NCBI GenBank assembly: GCA_021738485.1
Contig: JAIPBX010000018.1
Coordinates: forward strand, 1-38,539
Length of the DNA: 38,539 bases
Source of the DNA: Bacteroidales bacterium
GTDB lineage: Bacteria > Bacteroidota > Bacteroidia > Bacteroidales > JAIPAH01
Direction of reading: 5' to 3'
The notes under the pieces are model-generated. The model saw only the letters and a program-made list of their open reading frames with translations, ran no database searches and had not been told where the DNA came from. The translations under genes were made by a program, and so were the position numbers. This document shows, in pieces, positions 31,552 to 38,539 of this stretch (positions are counted from its first letter, which is position 1; every line of letters begins with the position of its first letter).

Positions 31552-33177
31552 ATGCAGAAATTGTTATTACTTGGGGATGAGGCGATAGCCCAGGGGGCTA
31601 TCGATGCGGGACTATCCGGCATTTATGCATACCCCGGAACACCTTCTACGGAGATTACAGAATATGTGCAAAGTTCGAAGAAAGCACAGGAATTGAATAT
31701 TCGTTCGGAATGGAGTGCCAATGAAAAAACAGCTATGGAAGCAGCTATTGGCATGTCATATGCCGGTAAAAGAGCTATGGTTTGTATGAAACATGTGGGC
31801 CTTAATGTAGCTGCCGATGCTTTTGTCAATTCCGGAATCACCGGTGCTAATGGAGGCCTGGTCGTCGTTTCAGCCGATGATCCCTCTATGCATTCTTCGC
31901 AGAATGAGCAGGACTCCAGGTTTTACGGGAAGTTTGCCCTGATACCAACCCTTGAACCCCACGATCAGCAACAGGCATACGATATGGTGCATTATGCCTT
32001 TGATATCTCAGAACAACTCGGAACACCTGTTTTGATACGTATTGTGACACGCCTGGCCCATTCGCGATCGGCGGTGCAGAGAAAAGAAACCATTCGACAG
32101 CAGAATAAGATTACCTTACCTTCCGATCTGAGTCAGTATATACTTTTGCCGGCGATGGCACGCAAACGTTACCGTACGTTGATCAATAAACAGGACCGTT
32201 TCCTTGAACTCTCCGAGACCGGTGGCTATAACACTTATCACGAAGGCAGCGATAAAAGCCTGGGCATTATCGTGAGCGGCCTGGCGTATAATTATCTCAT
32301 GGAGAATTATGGTTACAGAAAAGTTCCCTACCCGGTGTTACAGGTGGGACAATACCCGGTACCTGAAGCACTGGTGCGTAAAATGGATGAGGAAGTGGAT
32401 GAATTTATGGTGATTGAAGAGGGCTTTCCCTTTATTGAGGAACAGCTAAAAGGACTGCTCTCCAAAAACATCACCGTAAAAGGTCGTTTGGACGGCAGTT
32501 TGCCACGCACCGGAGAATTAAATCCCAATATCGTTGCCAAAGCCCTGGGATTAGAAAGTGGGTATGGCGATCCTGTCCCGTCTTTAGCAGTTTCGCGGCC
32601 GCCGGAGTTGTGTAAAGGCTGCCCTCATATCGATACCTACAATGCTCTGAATAAAGCTATGGAAGAGTACGGGCAGGGAAAAGTCTTTTCAGATATTGGC
32701 TGCTACACACTCGGCGCATTGCCGCCGTTCCAGTCGATTAATTCTTGTGTAGACATGGGTGCTTCCGTAACTATGGCCAAAGGGGCTGCCGATGCCGGAA
32801 TGCATCCCTCGATAGCTGTTATCGGTGATTCCACCTTTACCCATTCAGGGATGACAGGTTTGCTGGATGCGGTAAACGATAATTCCAACGTCGTGATTAT
32901 GATACTGGACAATGCCACCGTCGCAATGACCGGTGGTCAGCATTCCTCCGCACTGAATCGCCTGGAGTCCATTTGCAAAGGGATAGGAGTGGAAGAAGAC
33001 CACATTCGTGTGTTGTCACCGCTTCCGAAAAATCTGGAAGAGAATACCAACGCTATTAGAGAAGAACTCGGATATGAAGGCGTATCGGTTATTATTCCCC
33101 GCCGCGAGTGTATTAAGACGTTGAGCAGACGTATGAAGACCAAAGCAAAGAAGAAGAAAAAGGAGAGTACTCAGTAA
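31552..33177 (+). CDS. iorA: Indolepyruvate:ferredoxin oxidoreductase alpha subunit, without ferredoxin domain
   Basis: The 541-residue subunit has the pyrimidine domain first (GIYAYPGTPSTEI, EWSANEKTAMEAAIG), then the block CKGCPH (354-359). The TPP-binding domain follows with GDSTFTHSGMTG (from 425) and DN further on. With IorB it decarboxylates aryl 2-oxoacids (from Trp, Phe, Tyr) to acyl-CoA and reduces ferredoxin; the reverse direction also occurs in anaerobes. Many IorA proteins carry a C-terminal pair of 4Fe-4S clusters; here the protein ends in RRECIKTLSRRMKTKAKKKK with no CxxCxxC motif. I believe shorter forms of this kind occur in other Bacteroidota. The lysine-rich tail (TKAKKKKKESTQ) is unusual. 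Confidence 0.93.
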   Translation: MQKLLLLGDEAIAQGAIDAGLSGIYAYPGTPSTEITEYVQSSKKAQELNIRSEWSANEKTAMEAAIGMSYAGKRAMVCMKHVGLNVAADAFVNSGITGANGGLVVVSADDPSMHSSQNEQDSRFYGKFALIPTLEPHDQQQAYDMVHYAFDISEQLGTPVLIRIVTRLAHSRSAVQRKETIRQQNKITLPSDLSQYILLPAMARKRYRTLINKQDRFLELSETGGYNTYHEGSDKSLGIIVSGLAYNYLMENYGYRKVPYPVLQVGQYPVPEALVRKMDEEVDEFMVIEEGFPFIEEQLKGLLSKNITVKGRLDGSLPRTGELNPNIVAKALGLESGYGDPVPSLAVSRPPELCKGCPHIDTYNALNKAMEEYGQGKVFSDIGCYTLGALPPFQSINSCVDMGASVTMAKGAADAGMHPSIAVIGDSTFTHSGMTGLLDAVNDNSNVVIMILDNATVAMTGGQHSSALNRLESICKGIGVEEDHIRVLSPLPKNLEENTNAIREELGYEGVSVIIPRRECIKTLSRRMKTKAKKKKKESTQ

Positions 33178-33204
33178 TGGTTGAATGACAAAAAAAACAA
33201 TGCA

Positions 33205-33786
33205 ATGAAAAAAGATATAATTTTAGCGGGCGTCGGTGGACAAGGAATACTATCCATCGCAGCAACAATTGGAATGGCAGCAGTCGATAAAGGGCTATAC
33301 CTGAAACAAGCCGAAGTGCACGGTATGTCGCAACAAGGCGGGGAGGTGCAATCTCACCTCAGACTCTCGGACCGGCCCATAGCATCAGACCTTATCCCGG
33401 AAGGCGAAGCGGATATTATCCTGGCTGTTGAACCCCTGGAATCACTTAAATATTTGCCCTGGCTTGCCCCGGAAGGATGGTTGATTACCAACACCGTGCC
33501 TTTTAAAAATATTTCAAATTATCCTCATATTGATGAAGTTATAGCCAGGATCAAGGAGCGAAAAAACCATGTGGCAATGGACGCCGAATCGATAGCTAAA
33601 AATATCGGATCCGTTAAAGCTACTAATATTGTTGTGCTGGGAGCCGCTGCTCCTTTCCTCGGGATTGAATACGAAGCTTTTGAAAAAGCTTTGCGGAATA
33701 TATTCGGACGCAAAGGGGAGGAGATAGTGAATATGAACCTGAAGGCATTGAAATCCGGCCAGGAATTAGCTACTGCGAATAATTAG
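33205..33786 (+). CDS. iorB: Indolepyruvate:ferredoxin oxidoreductase beta subunit
   Basis: The 193-residue protein has the gamma-type 2-oxoacid oxidoreductase fold with AGVGGQGIL (8-16), AEVHGMSQQGGEVQSHLR and a C-terminal NIVVLGAAAPFLGIE. It partners IorA, whose gene ends 27 bases upstream. The ATG at 33205 begins the family-typical MKKDIILAGVGGQG; an earlier in-frame TTG at 33181 would add an improbable Asn/Lys-rich leader. Confidence 0.93.
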   Translation: MKKDIILAGVGGQGILSIAATIGMAAVDKGLYLKQAEVHGMSQQGGEVQSHLRLSDRPIASDLIPEGEADIILAVEPLESLKYLPWLAPEGWLITNTVPFKNISNYPHIDEVIARIKERKNHVAMDAESIAKNIGSVKATNIVVLGAAAPFLGIEYEAFEKALRNIFGRKGEEIVNMNLKALKSGQELATANN

Positions 33787-33873
33787 AATTTATTTTTAAA
33801 TTGATAAAACTCTTGTTCCTTTTTGGATAAAAATGATATAATTTCGCTGCAATTAAAGCGAATAGGAGTGTAG

Positions 33874-35181
33874 ATGTTGAGAAATACTATTACGGATCTT
33901 TTGATCGTATTATTGCTGGGAATTGGGGTTTTATTGATTATTGTCTTTTATCCTGCTGAGGAAGAATCGGCCGATCGGTTTCAAGCCATATCTCCCCGCG
34001 AAATTGCTCTTCCTGAAGTTAATATAGCTTTTGGCGTGGAAGTGGATTCATTGCAGCATCATTCAGCAAAAGTGAGAAGGAATGAACATGTATCGGATAT
34101 TCTCAGACGGTTTGATGTGGATTACGCCACCATTGACCGTCTGGCCCGCCAATCGAAAGAAATTTTTGATGTGAGGAAGATAAAGCGGGGCAATTCGTAT
34201 CATATCTATTATTCAGGGGGAGATACAGCAAGAAGAGTGCATTACTTTATTTATGAAGAAGATAAAATAAACTATGTCACCTATGATCTTCGCGATCCTT
34301 TTAATATAGATATTCTGAAGGGACAGAAAGTGGTAAAGAAAAAGCAGGCCTGGGTAAAAGGAACTATCGATAATTCCCTGTGGATGACGCTGAGTAATAG
34401 CGGAAATGATCCATTGCTGGCCTTAAAACTATCTGAAATTTATGCCTGGACCATCGACTTTTTCGATCTACGCAAAGGAGACCGCTATATTGCCCGCTAC
34501 AATGAAAACTATGTGGATGGAGAAAAGATAGGCAACGGACAAGTGCTGTCGGCCCTGATGGAACATAAAGGAGAGCGGTTTTATGCCTTTTATTATGACC
34601 AAGATACTATCGATGATTATTTTGACGAAAAGGGGGCCAGTTTGCGCCGGACCTTATTGAAAGCTCCCTTGAATTACCGCCGGATAAGCTCAGGGTACTC
34701 TTCCAATCGTTATCATCCGGTCCTCAAAATATATCGCCCTCATCGGGGTGTGGACTATGCCGCACCACGGGGCACCCATGTTTTTTCGATTGGGGACGGA
34801 GAGGTCATTGAAAAAGGCTATGAACGTAGAGGCGGAGGACGTTACCTGAAGATCAAACATAATTCGATGTATACCTCAGTTTACATGCATCTCTCCGGTT
34901 ATGCTTCAGGGATATATACCGGGAAACGAGTAAAACAGGGCCAAAGGATTGGCTTTGTGGGAAGCAGTGGGCTGGCTACAGGTCCGCATCTCGATTTTCG
35001 TATTTACAAACATGGTTCTGCGGTGAACCCATTGAGGGTAGAATCACCTCCCGCCAAACCTATCGATTCTTCTCAGCTCAAGGAGTACAAGAATTTCATT
35101 AAACCTTTAAAAGCTGAATTGGACGAACGTTTGGAAGAAGGAGATAGCAAGATTGTCTTTCGCGAAAATCACGGTTTGTAA
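33874..35181 (+). CDS. M23 (LytM-like) peptidase-family protein with altered HxH motif
   Basis: The 435-residue protein has one N-terminal membrane helix (about 8-28), a middle region resembling the OapA/LysM-like N-terminal domains of cell-wall peptidases (VRRNEHVSDILRRF), and an M23 domain (about 270-385). The first metal motif is intact (HRGVD, H290 and D294) and YMHLS is present. The usual HLH is instead GPHLDF (H372, D374), so the third metal ligand is Asp. It should act in the periplasm on peptidoglycan, or as a regulator of such enzymes if inactive. AGGAG lies 5-10 bases before the ATG. It appears to be a single gene; TAATTTCG at 33839 is a weak -7 box. Confidence 0.85.
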   Translation: MLRNTITDLLIVLLLGIGVLLIIVFYPAEEESADRFQAISPREIALPEVNIAFGVEVDSLQHHSAKVRRNEHVSDILRRFDVDYATIDRLARQSKEIFDVRKIKRGNSYHIYYSGGDTARRVHYFIYEEDKINYVTYDLRDPFNIDILKGQKVVKKKQAWVKGTIDNSLWMTLSNSGNDPLLALKLSEIYAWTIDFFDLRKGDRYIARYNENYVDGEKIGNGQVLSALMEHKGERFYAFYYDQDTIDDYFDEKGASLRRTLLKAPLNYRRISSGYSSNRYHPVLKIYRPHRGVDYAAPRGTHVFSIGDGEVIEKGYERRGGGRYLKIKHNSMYTSVYMHLSGYASGIYTGKRVKQGQRIGFVGSSGLATGPHLDFRIYKHGSAVNPLRVESPPAKPIDSSQLKEYKNFIKPLKAELDERLEEGDSKIVFRENHGL

Positions 35182-35225
35182 CGGCAGCAGAAAGTGGTGC
35201 GGCAAAATTGAAGAAACAAATACGA

Positions 35226-36236
35226 TTATTTTTTTTGATTCAGCATATCCAGAGCATACTCAATAATGGTGTCTTTCTCATTAAGTAAATCGTCTTCATC
35301 CATATCGAGGTACTTGTCAGGGGGAATACCGTTTTCAATATTGAAACCAACGGGACTTAGTTTTTTTGAAGCAGAAAAACGATAGGTCCATCCATTGGGT
35401 AATTCGGCTGATATGGGGATGCCTCCGCCCCCGCCTGTTTTGTCACCCAACACCGTCACATGATCCAGTTGTTTCATAGCCAGCACGAAAGTGTTGGTTG
35501 CACTGTAACATTGACGGTTGGTAAGCAAAACCACGGGCTTGTGCCATTTTGCCCCGTCGGCCGGTTCTATGTATTTCTTATCAGGTTCTGTGAAAGCATC
35601 ATGAGCAGGCCCATTCTGAAAATAATCTTTTGCATACATGTATTCCTCAGAAGTGAAATGGCTTGCCAAATCTTTTATCAATTTTGTGTAGCCCCCACCA
35701 TTGTTTCTTACATCGATAATAAGTCCCGTGGCATCCTGGTATTTATTCAGCAAATAATTCACATGGCTGTCACTGAAACTTTTTCCAAAAGAACCATAAT
35801 AGATGTAGCCCGTATTATGAAGCCATGTGTTTTCAAAAGGTCCTGTGATTTCATATTCATCCCCGAGGTAATGTCTTTGAATCAAGTCGTAATCAAAATT
35901 GGTGGGATAATTCAGGTAATACTCCCAGTAGCGGGTTACATCAAATGTAGCCACCAGGTTTACATGCCCGTCTTTGAGCGTACCGAGCATATCGTCAAAC
36001 ACATCAAAAAGCTGGGTGCGTGACATGCCTTGCGATACTTGCGGGCGGTAGACCTGGCGTATGGAGTCCCAATCGATGGATTTGTAGGTGAAAAAAGCGT
36101 ATTTTTTGTCGAGGGTTGACCATAATTGATCGAAATTTTTTACCGGGTTATTGGCCGGTTCCTTTTCGAAAAGAGACTTTTCGCAAGAGAAGAGGATAAA
36201 CACGGGCACTATGAGTAATAAAAATGTTTTTTTCAT
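35226..36236 (-). CDS. S41-family peptidase, predicted lipoprotein
   Basis: The 336-residue protein starts MKKTFLLLIVPVFILFSC, a lipoprotein signal with lipobox LFSC and Cys18. The S41 (tail-specific/tricorn-like) core shows LKDGHVNL with H91, LIIDVRNNGGG, and NRQCYSATNTF with probable nucleophile S245. The Lys of the CtpA-type FGKG motif is missing (DKTGGGGGIP instead), which, with the conserved DGH, points to the tricorn/IRBP-like branch. The frame is open 93 bases further upstream, but the inner ATG gives the lipobox and follows the previous stop by 4 bases. It forms an operon with the predicted outer-membrane protein upstream. The substrate is unknown. Confidence 0.87.
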   Translation of the reverse strand: MKKTFLLLIVPVFILFSCEKSLFEKEPANNPVKNFDQLWSTLDKKYAFFTYKSIDWDSIRQVYRPQVSQGMSRTQLFDVFDDMLGTLKDGHVNLVATFDVTRYWEYYLNYPTNFDYDLIQRHYLGDEYEITGPFENTWLHNTGYIYYGSFGKSFSDSHVNYLLNKYQDATGLIIDVRNNGGGYTKLIKDLASHFTSEEYMYAKDYFQNGPAHDAFTEPDKKYIEPADGAKWHKPVVLLTNRQCYSATNTFVLAMKQLDHVTVLGDKTGGGGGIPISAELPNGWTYRFSASKKLSPVGFNIENGIPPDKYLDMDEDDLLNEKDTIIEYALDMLNQKK

Positions 36237-36240
36237 CGGA

Positions 36241-37041
36241 TTATAGTTTAAACAGGGTTGAAAATGAAACAGCATGAGATGCTTCATACATTTCCGATAC
36301 ATTGCGATGATGGGCAAACAACCATCCATATCTTAGTCGTAAGGCATTACCGTTTTTCAGATAATAGACCAGATTCAGGTCTGTCATAATTTGCTGGTAA
36401 TCATCAACAGTTTCAAAACTTTCACTATTCGCCAGGGCGACAAATAAATTTTCATTCATGGATATCTCTAATTCAGTTGTGGACCTGGTGTAGGAGGGCC
36501 GTTCGATAAAATTGAGGAGTGCAAAAGAAAGATCGGCCGTGGCACCGAACTTCCGCTCAAAAAGTGTGAAGTCTTTGGCAAGGCGGGCAGCCAAACCAAT
36601 GGATGAGTTTATATCCAACAAAAAAGCATTATTGGTAAACCGTAAGTTGTCTTTGGCATATACCTGGTTGTGCCAGTTTGCCCCTATTTTAAGGTTTACG
36701 GGATAACCCGATAGTGTATCGGTGACAGGTTGAAGGTGTCTGTAAGTTATTTCTCCAAACGTGCTAATCGCCCGCGAGTCAAAATCAGGATACCTGTCCG
36801 ACTTAATGGAGCCCAAAGCAAAAGCACCGTAGACTTCATTTACAACACCCTGTTTATTGATTCTTTTGTATCCGGTTCTTAGCGCTCCGTGATGTCCCCG
36901 GTAAGTCATCGGCGACATTAAATCGTCTTTGTTGCTGACATAAACCCATTGCGGAGCAAAAGTGAGGTAATGATCAATGGATTGGGTATGTGCGGGTACG
37001 ATAAAAAAACATAAAATTGCAATAATCCCTGCTTTTTTCAT
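36241..37041 (-). CDS. Predicted outer-membrane beta-barrel protein, unknown function
   Basis: The 266-residue protein has a signal peptide (MKKAGIIAILCFFIVPAHTQ, cleaved at about 20). Alternating polar/hydrophobic strands follow with frequent Tyr/Phe/Arg (EVYGAFALGSI, FGEITYRHLQP, LRLRYGWLFAHH), ending in SFSTLFKL. This fits an outer-membrane barrel but I do not recognise a family. It is the first gene of a two-gene operon with the S41 lipoprotein (4-base gap), and has a good promoter. The two products may work together at the outer membrane. Confidence 0.75.
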   Translation of the reverse strand: MKKAGIIAILCFFIVPAHTQSIDHYLTFAPQWVYVSNKDDLMSPMTYRGHHGALRTGYKRINKQGVVNEVYGAFALGSIKSDRYPDFDSRAISTFGEITYRHLQPVTDTLSGYPVNLKIGANWHNQVYAKDNLRFTNNAFLLDINSSIGLAARLAKDFTLFERKFGATADLSFALLNFIERPSYTRSTTELEISMNENLFVALANSESFETVDDYQQIMTDLNLVYYLKNGNALRLRYGWLFAHHRNVSEMYEASHAVSFSTLFKL

Positions 37042-37065
37042 ACTTGTTGTAATTTCTCAGGTAAG

Positions 37066-37095
37066 CAAATGTATTTATTTTTTGAACATTTTCAA
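37066..37095 (-). promoter_or_regulatory. Promoter TTG-N19-TACATTTG of the barrel-S41 operon
   Basis: On the minus strand, TTG (37095-37093) lies 19 bases before TACATTTG (37073-37066), matching the Bacteroidetes pattern. The ATG at 37041 follows 24 bases after the -7 box. Confidence 0.6.
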
Positions 37096-37172
37096 TTTTC
37101 TATCGTTTGGTTCTTACATTTATTTATAAGCAATCTAAATAAAAATAAGTCGAATCAAAAAATAAAAAAACA

Positions 37173-37787
37173 ATGGCAAATTTTAAATTTCCGGATCTAC
37201 CATATTCCTACGATGCACTGGAACCTTACATTGATGCACAGACAATGGAACTTCACTACTCCAAGCATCATAAAGGTTATTTCACAAAATTCACCAACGC
37301 AATTGAAGGAACGGAGCTGGAAAACAAATCATTAGAAGAGCTTTTCGCTAATGTAAGCAACCATCCTGTAGCAGTTCGCAACCATGGCGGCGGTTTTTAT
37401 AATCACAGACTCTTTTGGGAAATCATGTCGCCAAACGGAGGTGGCGAGCCTCAGGGTGAAGTAGGAGAAGCGATTAAGAAAACATTTGGTTCGTTCGATA
37501 ATTTTAAAGAACAATTTGCTACGGCAGCTAAAGGTCGTTTCGGAAGCGGATGGGCCTGGCTAATTGTAAATGACAACAAAGAGCTGGAAATTTGCTCAAC
37601 CCCCAACCAGGATAATCCCCTGATGGATGTCTCCGATTGCAAAGGCCAGCCGATTTTTGGTTTGGATGTATGGGAGCATGCCTATTATTTGAAATATCAA
37701 AATCGCCGTCCCGATTACATTGAAGCATTCTGGAATGTCGTCAACTGGGACGCGGTAGATAAAAATTACAAAGCTGCTAAAAAGTAA
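37173..37787 (+). CDS. Superoxide dismutase, Mn/Fe family
   Basis: The 204-residue enzyme converts superoxide to O2 and H2O2. The metal ligands are H28 (MELHYSKHH), H78 (YNHRLFW), D165 and H169 ([15 protein letters not shown]). GGGFYNH with Gly before the second ligand, and Gln in NQDNP, resemble Mn-type rather than classical Fe-type enzymes; metal use in this family can be mixed, so I leave the gene unnamed. There is no signal peptide, so it is cytosolic. A strong terminator follows, so the gene is a single unit. Confidence 0.95.
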   Translation: MANFKFPDLPYSYDALEPYIDAQTMELHYSKHHKGYFTKFTNAIEGTELENKSLEELFANVSNHPVAVRNHGGGFYNHRLFWEIMSPNGGGEPQGEVGEAIKKTFGSFDNFKEQFATAAKGRFGSGWAWLIVNDNKELEICSTPNQDNPLMDVSDCKGQPIFGLDVWEHAYYLKYQNRRPDYIEAFWNVVNWDAVDKNYKAAKK

Positions 37788-37855
37788 ACACTAGTCGAGA
37801 GTTTGTTGCTTTGCTGTTGCATTCTCATAATTTGTTTGTATTTGGTTAATAGTGT

Positions 37856-37893
37856 GAAAGCCACTTCCTTAATAAGGGGTGGCTTTCTTTTTT
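37856..37893 (+). terminator. Terminator of the superoxide dismutase gene
   Basis: GAAAGCCAC (37856-37864) pairs with GTGGCTTTC (37879-37887), followed by six Ts. Confidence 0.9.
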
Positions 37894-37964
37894 GCTGATT
37901 TTTTTTGCCCAAAATTGATGATTTACAATTGCGAAAATTTGTTGATTTTAAATTGCTATTTACA

Positions 37965-38142
37965 GCAAGTCAAAAAAATGCCTGAAAGGCATTGATGTAA
38001 AAGCACAGCCCGCCCGAACGTACCGTTCGGTACGGGCGGGGGTGGAGCGCAGCGAAACCCTTTGAAACAAGGAATCGCGTCATTCAAAGCTCTGAAAGAG
38101 CGTAACGTAATCACCTACAACCTTAAACCTTCGCCTTATCCA
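37965..38142 (+). repeat. REP-like element, copy 1 (with nested palindrome)
   Basis: In order: GCAAGTCAAAAAAATGCC, hairpin TGCCT-GAA-AGGCA, GATGTAAAAGCACAG, a 32-bp palindrome insert, GGTGGAGCGCAGCG, hairpin GCTCT-GAA-AGAGC, ACGTAATCACCTA, and CCTTAAACCTTCGCC. It matches 38393-38539 in the same orientation apart from the insert and a few changes. Confidence 0.85.
38009..38040. repeat. Nested 32-bp palindromic insert
   Basis: The arms CCCGCCCG and CGGGCGGG enclose AACGTACCGTTCGGTA, which can fold as TACCG-TT-CGGTA. It sits between CACAG and GGTGGA, a junction that is unbroken in copy 3. A 33-bp version is at 38221-38253. Confidence 0.8.
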
Positions 38143-38290
38143 AATCATTTTTACGTGACGGGCTTTCAGCCCTCTGATTATGCGCTGTACCTTCCTCACA
38201 GGGTTCCATTTCATTCCACCCCCGCCCGAACGTACCCGTTCGGTACGGGCGGGCTGTGCTTTTACAGATCAGGGCTTCGCCCTTTTAAGA
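38143..38290 (-). repeat. REP-like element, inverted copy 2
   Basis: Read on the minus strand it has the same order: AGGGC-GAA-GCCCT, TGTAAAAGCACAG, the palindrome insert, GGTGGAATGAAATGGAACCC, then GGGCT-GAA-AGCCC and CGTCACGTAA. The hairpin stems differ from copies 1 and 3 but keep the GAA loop. Confidence 0.75.
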
Positions 38291-38392
38291 AGGTTTGTAT
38301 AGTGCAATCGTCTTTTCGTCATTGATACAATTAATTTTCATAATAAAAGGTAAAAAGAATCTTAATGTATTATACAAATGAACTTTCAGTGT

Positions 38393-38539
38393 GCAAGTCA
38401 AAAAAATGCCTGAAAGGCATTGATGTAAAAGCACAGGGTGGAGCGCAGCGGAACCCTGTGATAAATGGCCAACGTTATCCCAAAAGCTCTGAAAGAGCGT
38501 TACGTAATCACCTATAACCTTAAACCTTCGCCTTATCCA
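38393..38539 (+). repeat. REP-like element, copy 3 (no insert; reaches window edge)
   Basis: This copy has TGCCT-GAA-AGGCA, then the uninterrupted hairpin CACAGGGT ... ACCCTGTG (38432-38460) with GGAGCGCAGCGGA in its loop, then GCTCT-GAA-AGAGC and CCTTAAACCTTCGCC. It runs to the last base of the window and may continue. Confidence 0.8.

Noticed and set aside
38062-38325. 87-codon open frame in the REP-like cluster
   Set aside because: It runs across two repeat copies in opposite orientation and the nested palindrome, so it is a by-product of the repeats.
37965-38539. CRISPR or complete insertion sequence at the right end
   Set aside because: Copies occur in both orientations with internal hairpins, there are no regular spacers, and no transposase gene is present.

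Overview
The window looks like chromosomal DNA from a member of the Bacteroidota, probably Bacteroidales. This is inferred from two proteins with type IX secretion (T9SS, Por) C-terminal sorting domains, a TonB-dependent receptor with an N-terminal carboxypeptidase-like domain, a GT117/DUF2723 (TMEM260-like) membrane protein, and repeated matches to the Bacteroidetes -7 promoter box TAnnTTTG. Most genes are single-copy housekeeping or envelope genes. I see no phage, plasmid, CRISPR array or complete insertion sequence.

Layout. 1-720: the 3' end of a HicB-like antitoxin, then a decayed gene fragment with an internal amber codon. 1.1-6.8 kb: a starch module made of a LacI-type regulator, a putative cre-like operator, a secreted protein with three near-identical 113-residue modules, and a secreted multi-domain GH13 alpha-amylase. 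6.8-8.1 kb: a small unknown gene, dispersed repeats and tRNA-Gln(TTG). 8.1-13.9 kb: rbfA, a methyltransferase, a LolC/E-like permease and a large GT117 membrane protein. 14.3-16.3 kb (minus strand): lgt and a MurG-like glycosyltransferase. 16.5-19.9 kb: dprA, a PrsW-like membrane protein in opposite orientation, then rsgA-dtd. 20.1-27.0 kb (minus strand): oligopeptidase B, a sugar:H+ symporter, a TonB-dependent receptor and a DCC-family protein. 27.1-31.4 kb: NADP-isocitrate dehydrogenase and citrate synthase as a pair, a YjbQ protein, a 152-bp MITE-like element, a small Cys-rich membrane protein and AcpH. 31.5-35.2 kb: iorA-iorB and an M23 peptidase-like protein. 35.2-37.8 kb: a lipoprotein S41 peptidase with a predicted outer-membrane protein, then superoxide dismutase. 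37.9 kb to the end: a cluster of REP-like elements.

Functional links. The LacI regulator, the triple-module protein and the amylase form a plausible extracellular starch/glycan-degrading unit. The sugar symporter about 20 kb away carries a weaker LacI-like palindrome upstream and may take up the products. lgt and the LolC/E-like permease both serve lipoprotein biogenesis, and the S41 protein is a likely lipoprotein client. icd-gltA supply 2-oxoglutarate, while iorAB link aromatic 2-oxoacids to ferredoxin.

The most novel material is non-coding. There is a 54-bp double-hairpin element in two copies whose stems differ by compensatory changes, a MITE-like element with a perfect 6-bp target duplication, REP-like elements with a nested palindrome, and a dispersed GTGCGAAACTTTAGTT repeat. 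I did not find a convincing new multi-gene system.
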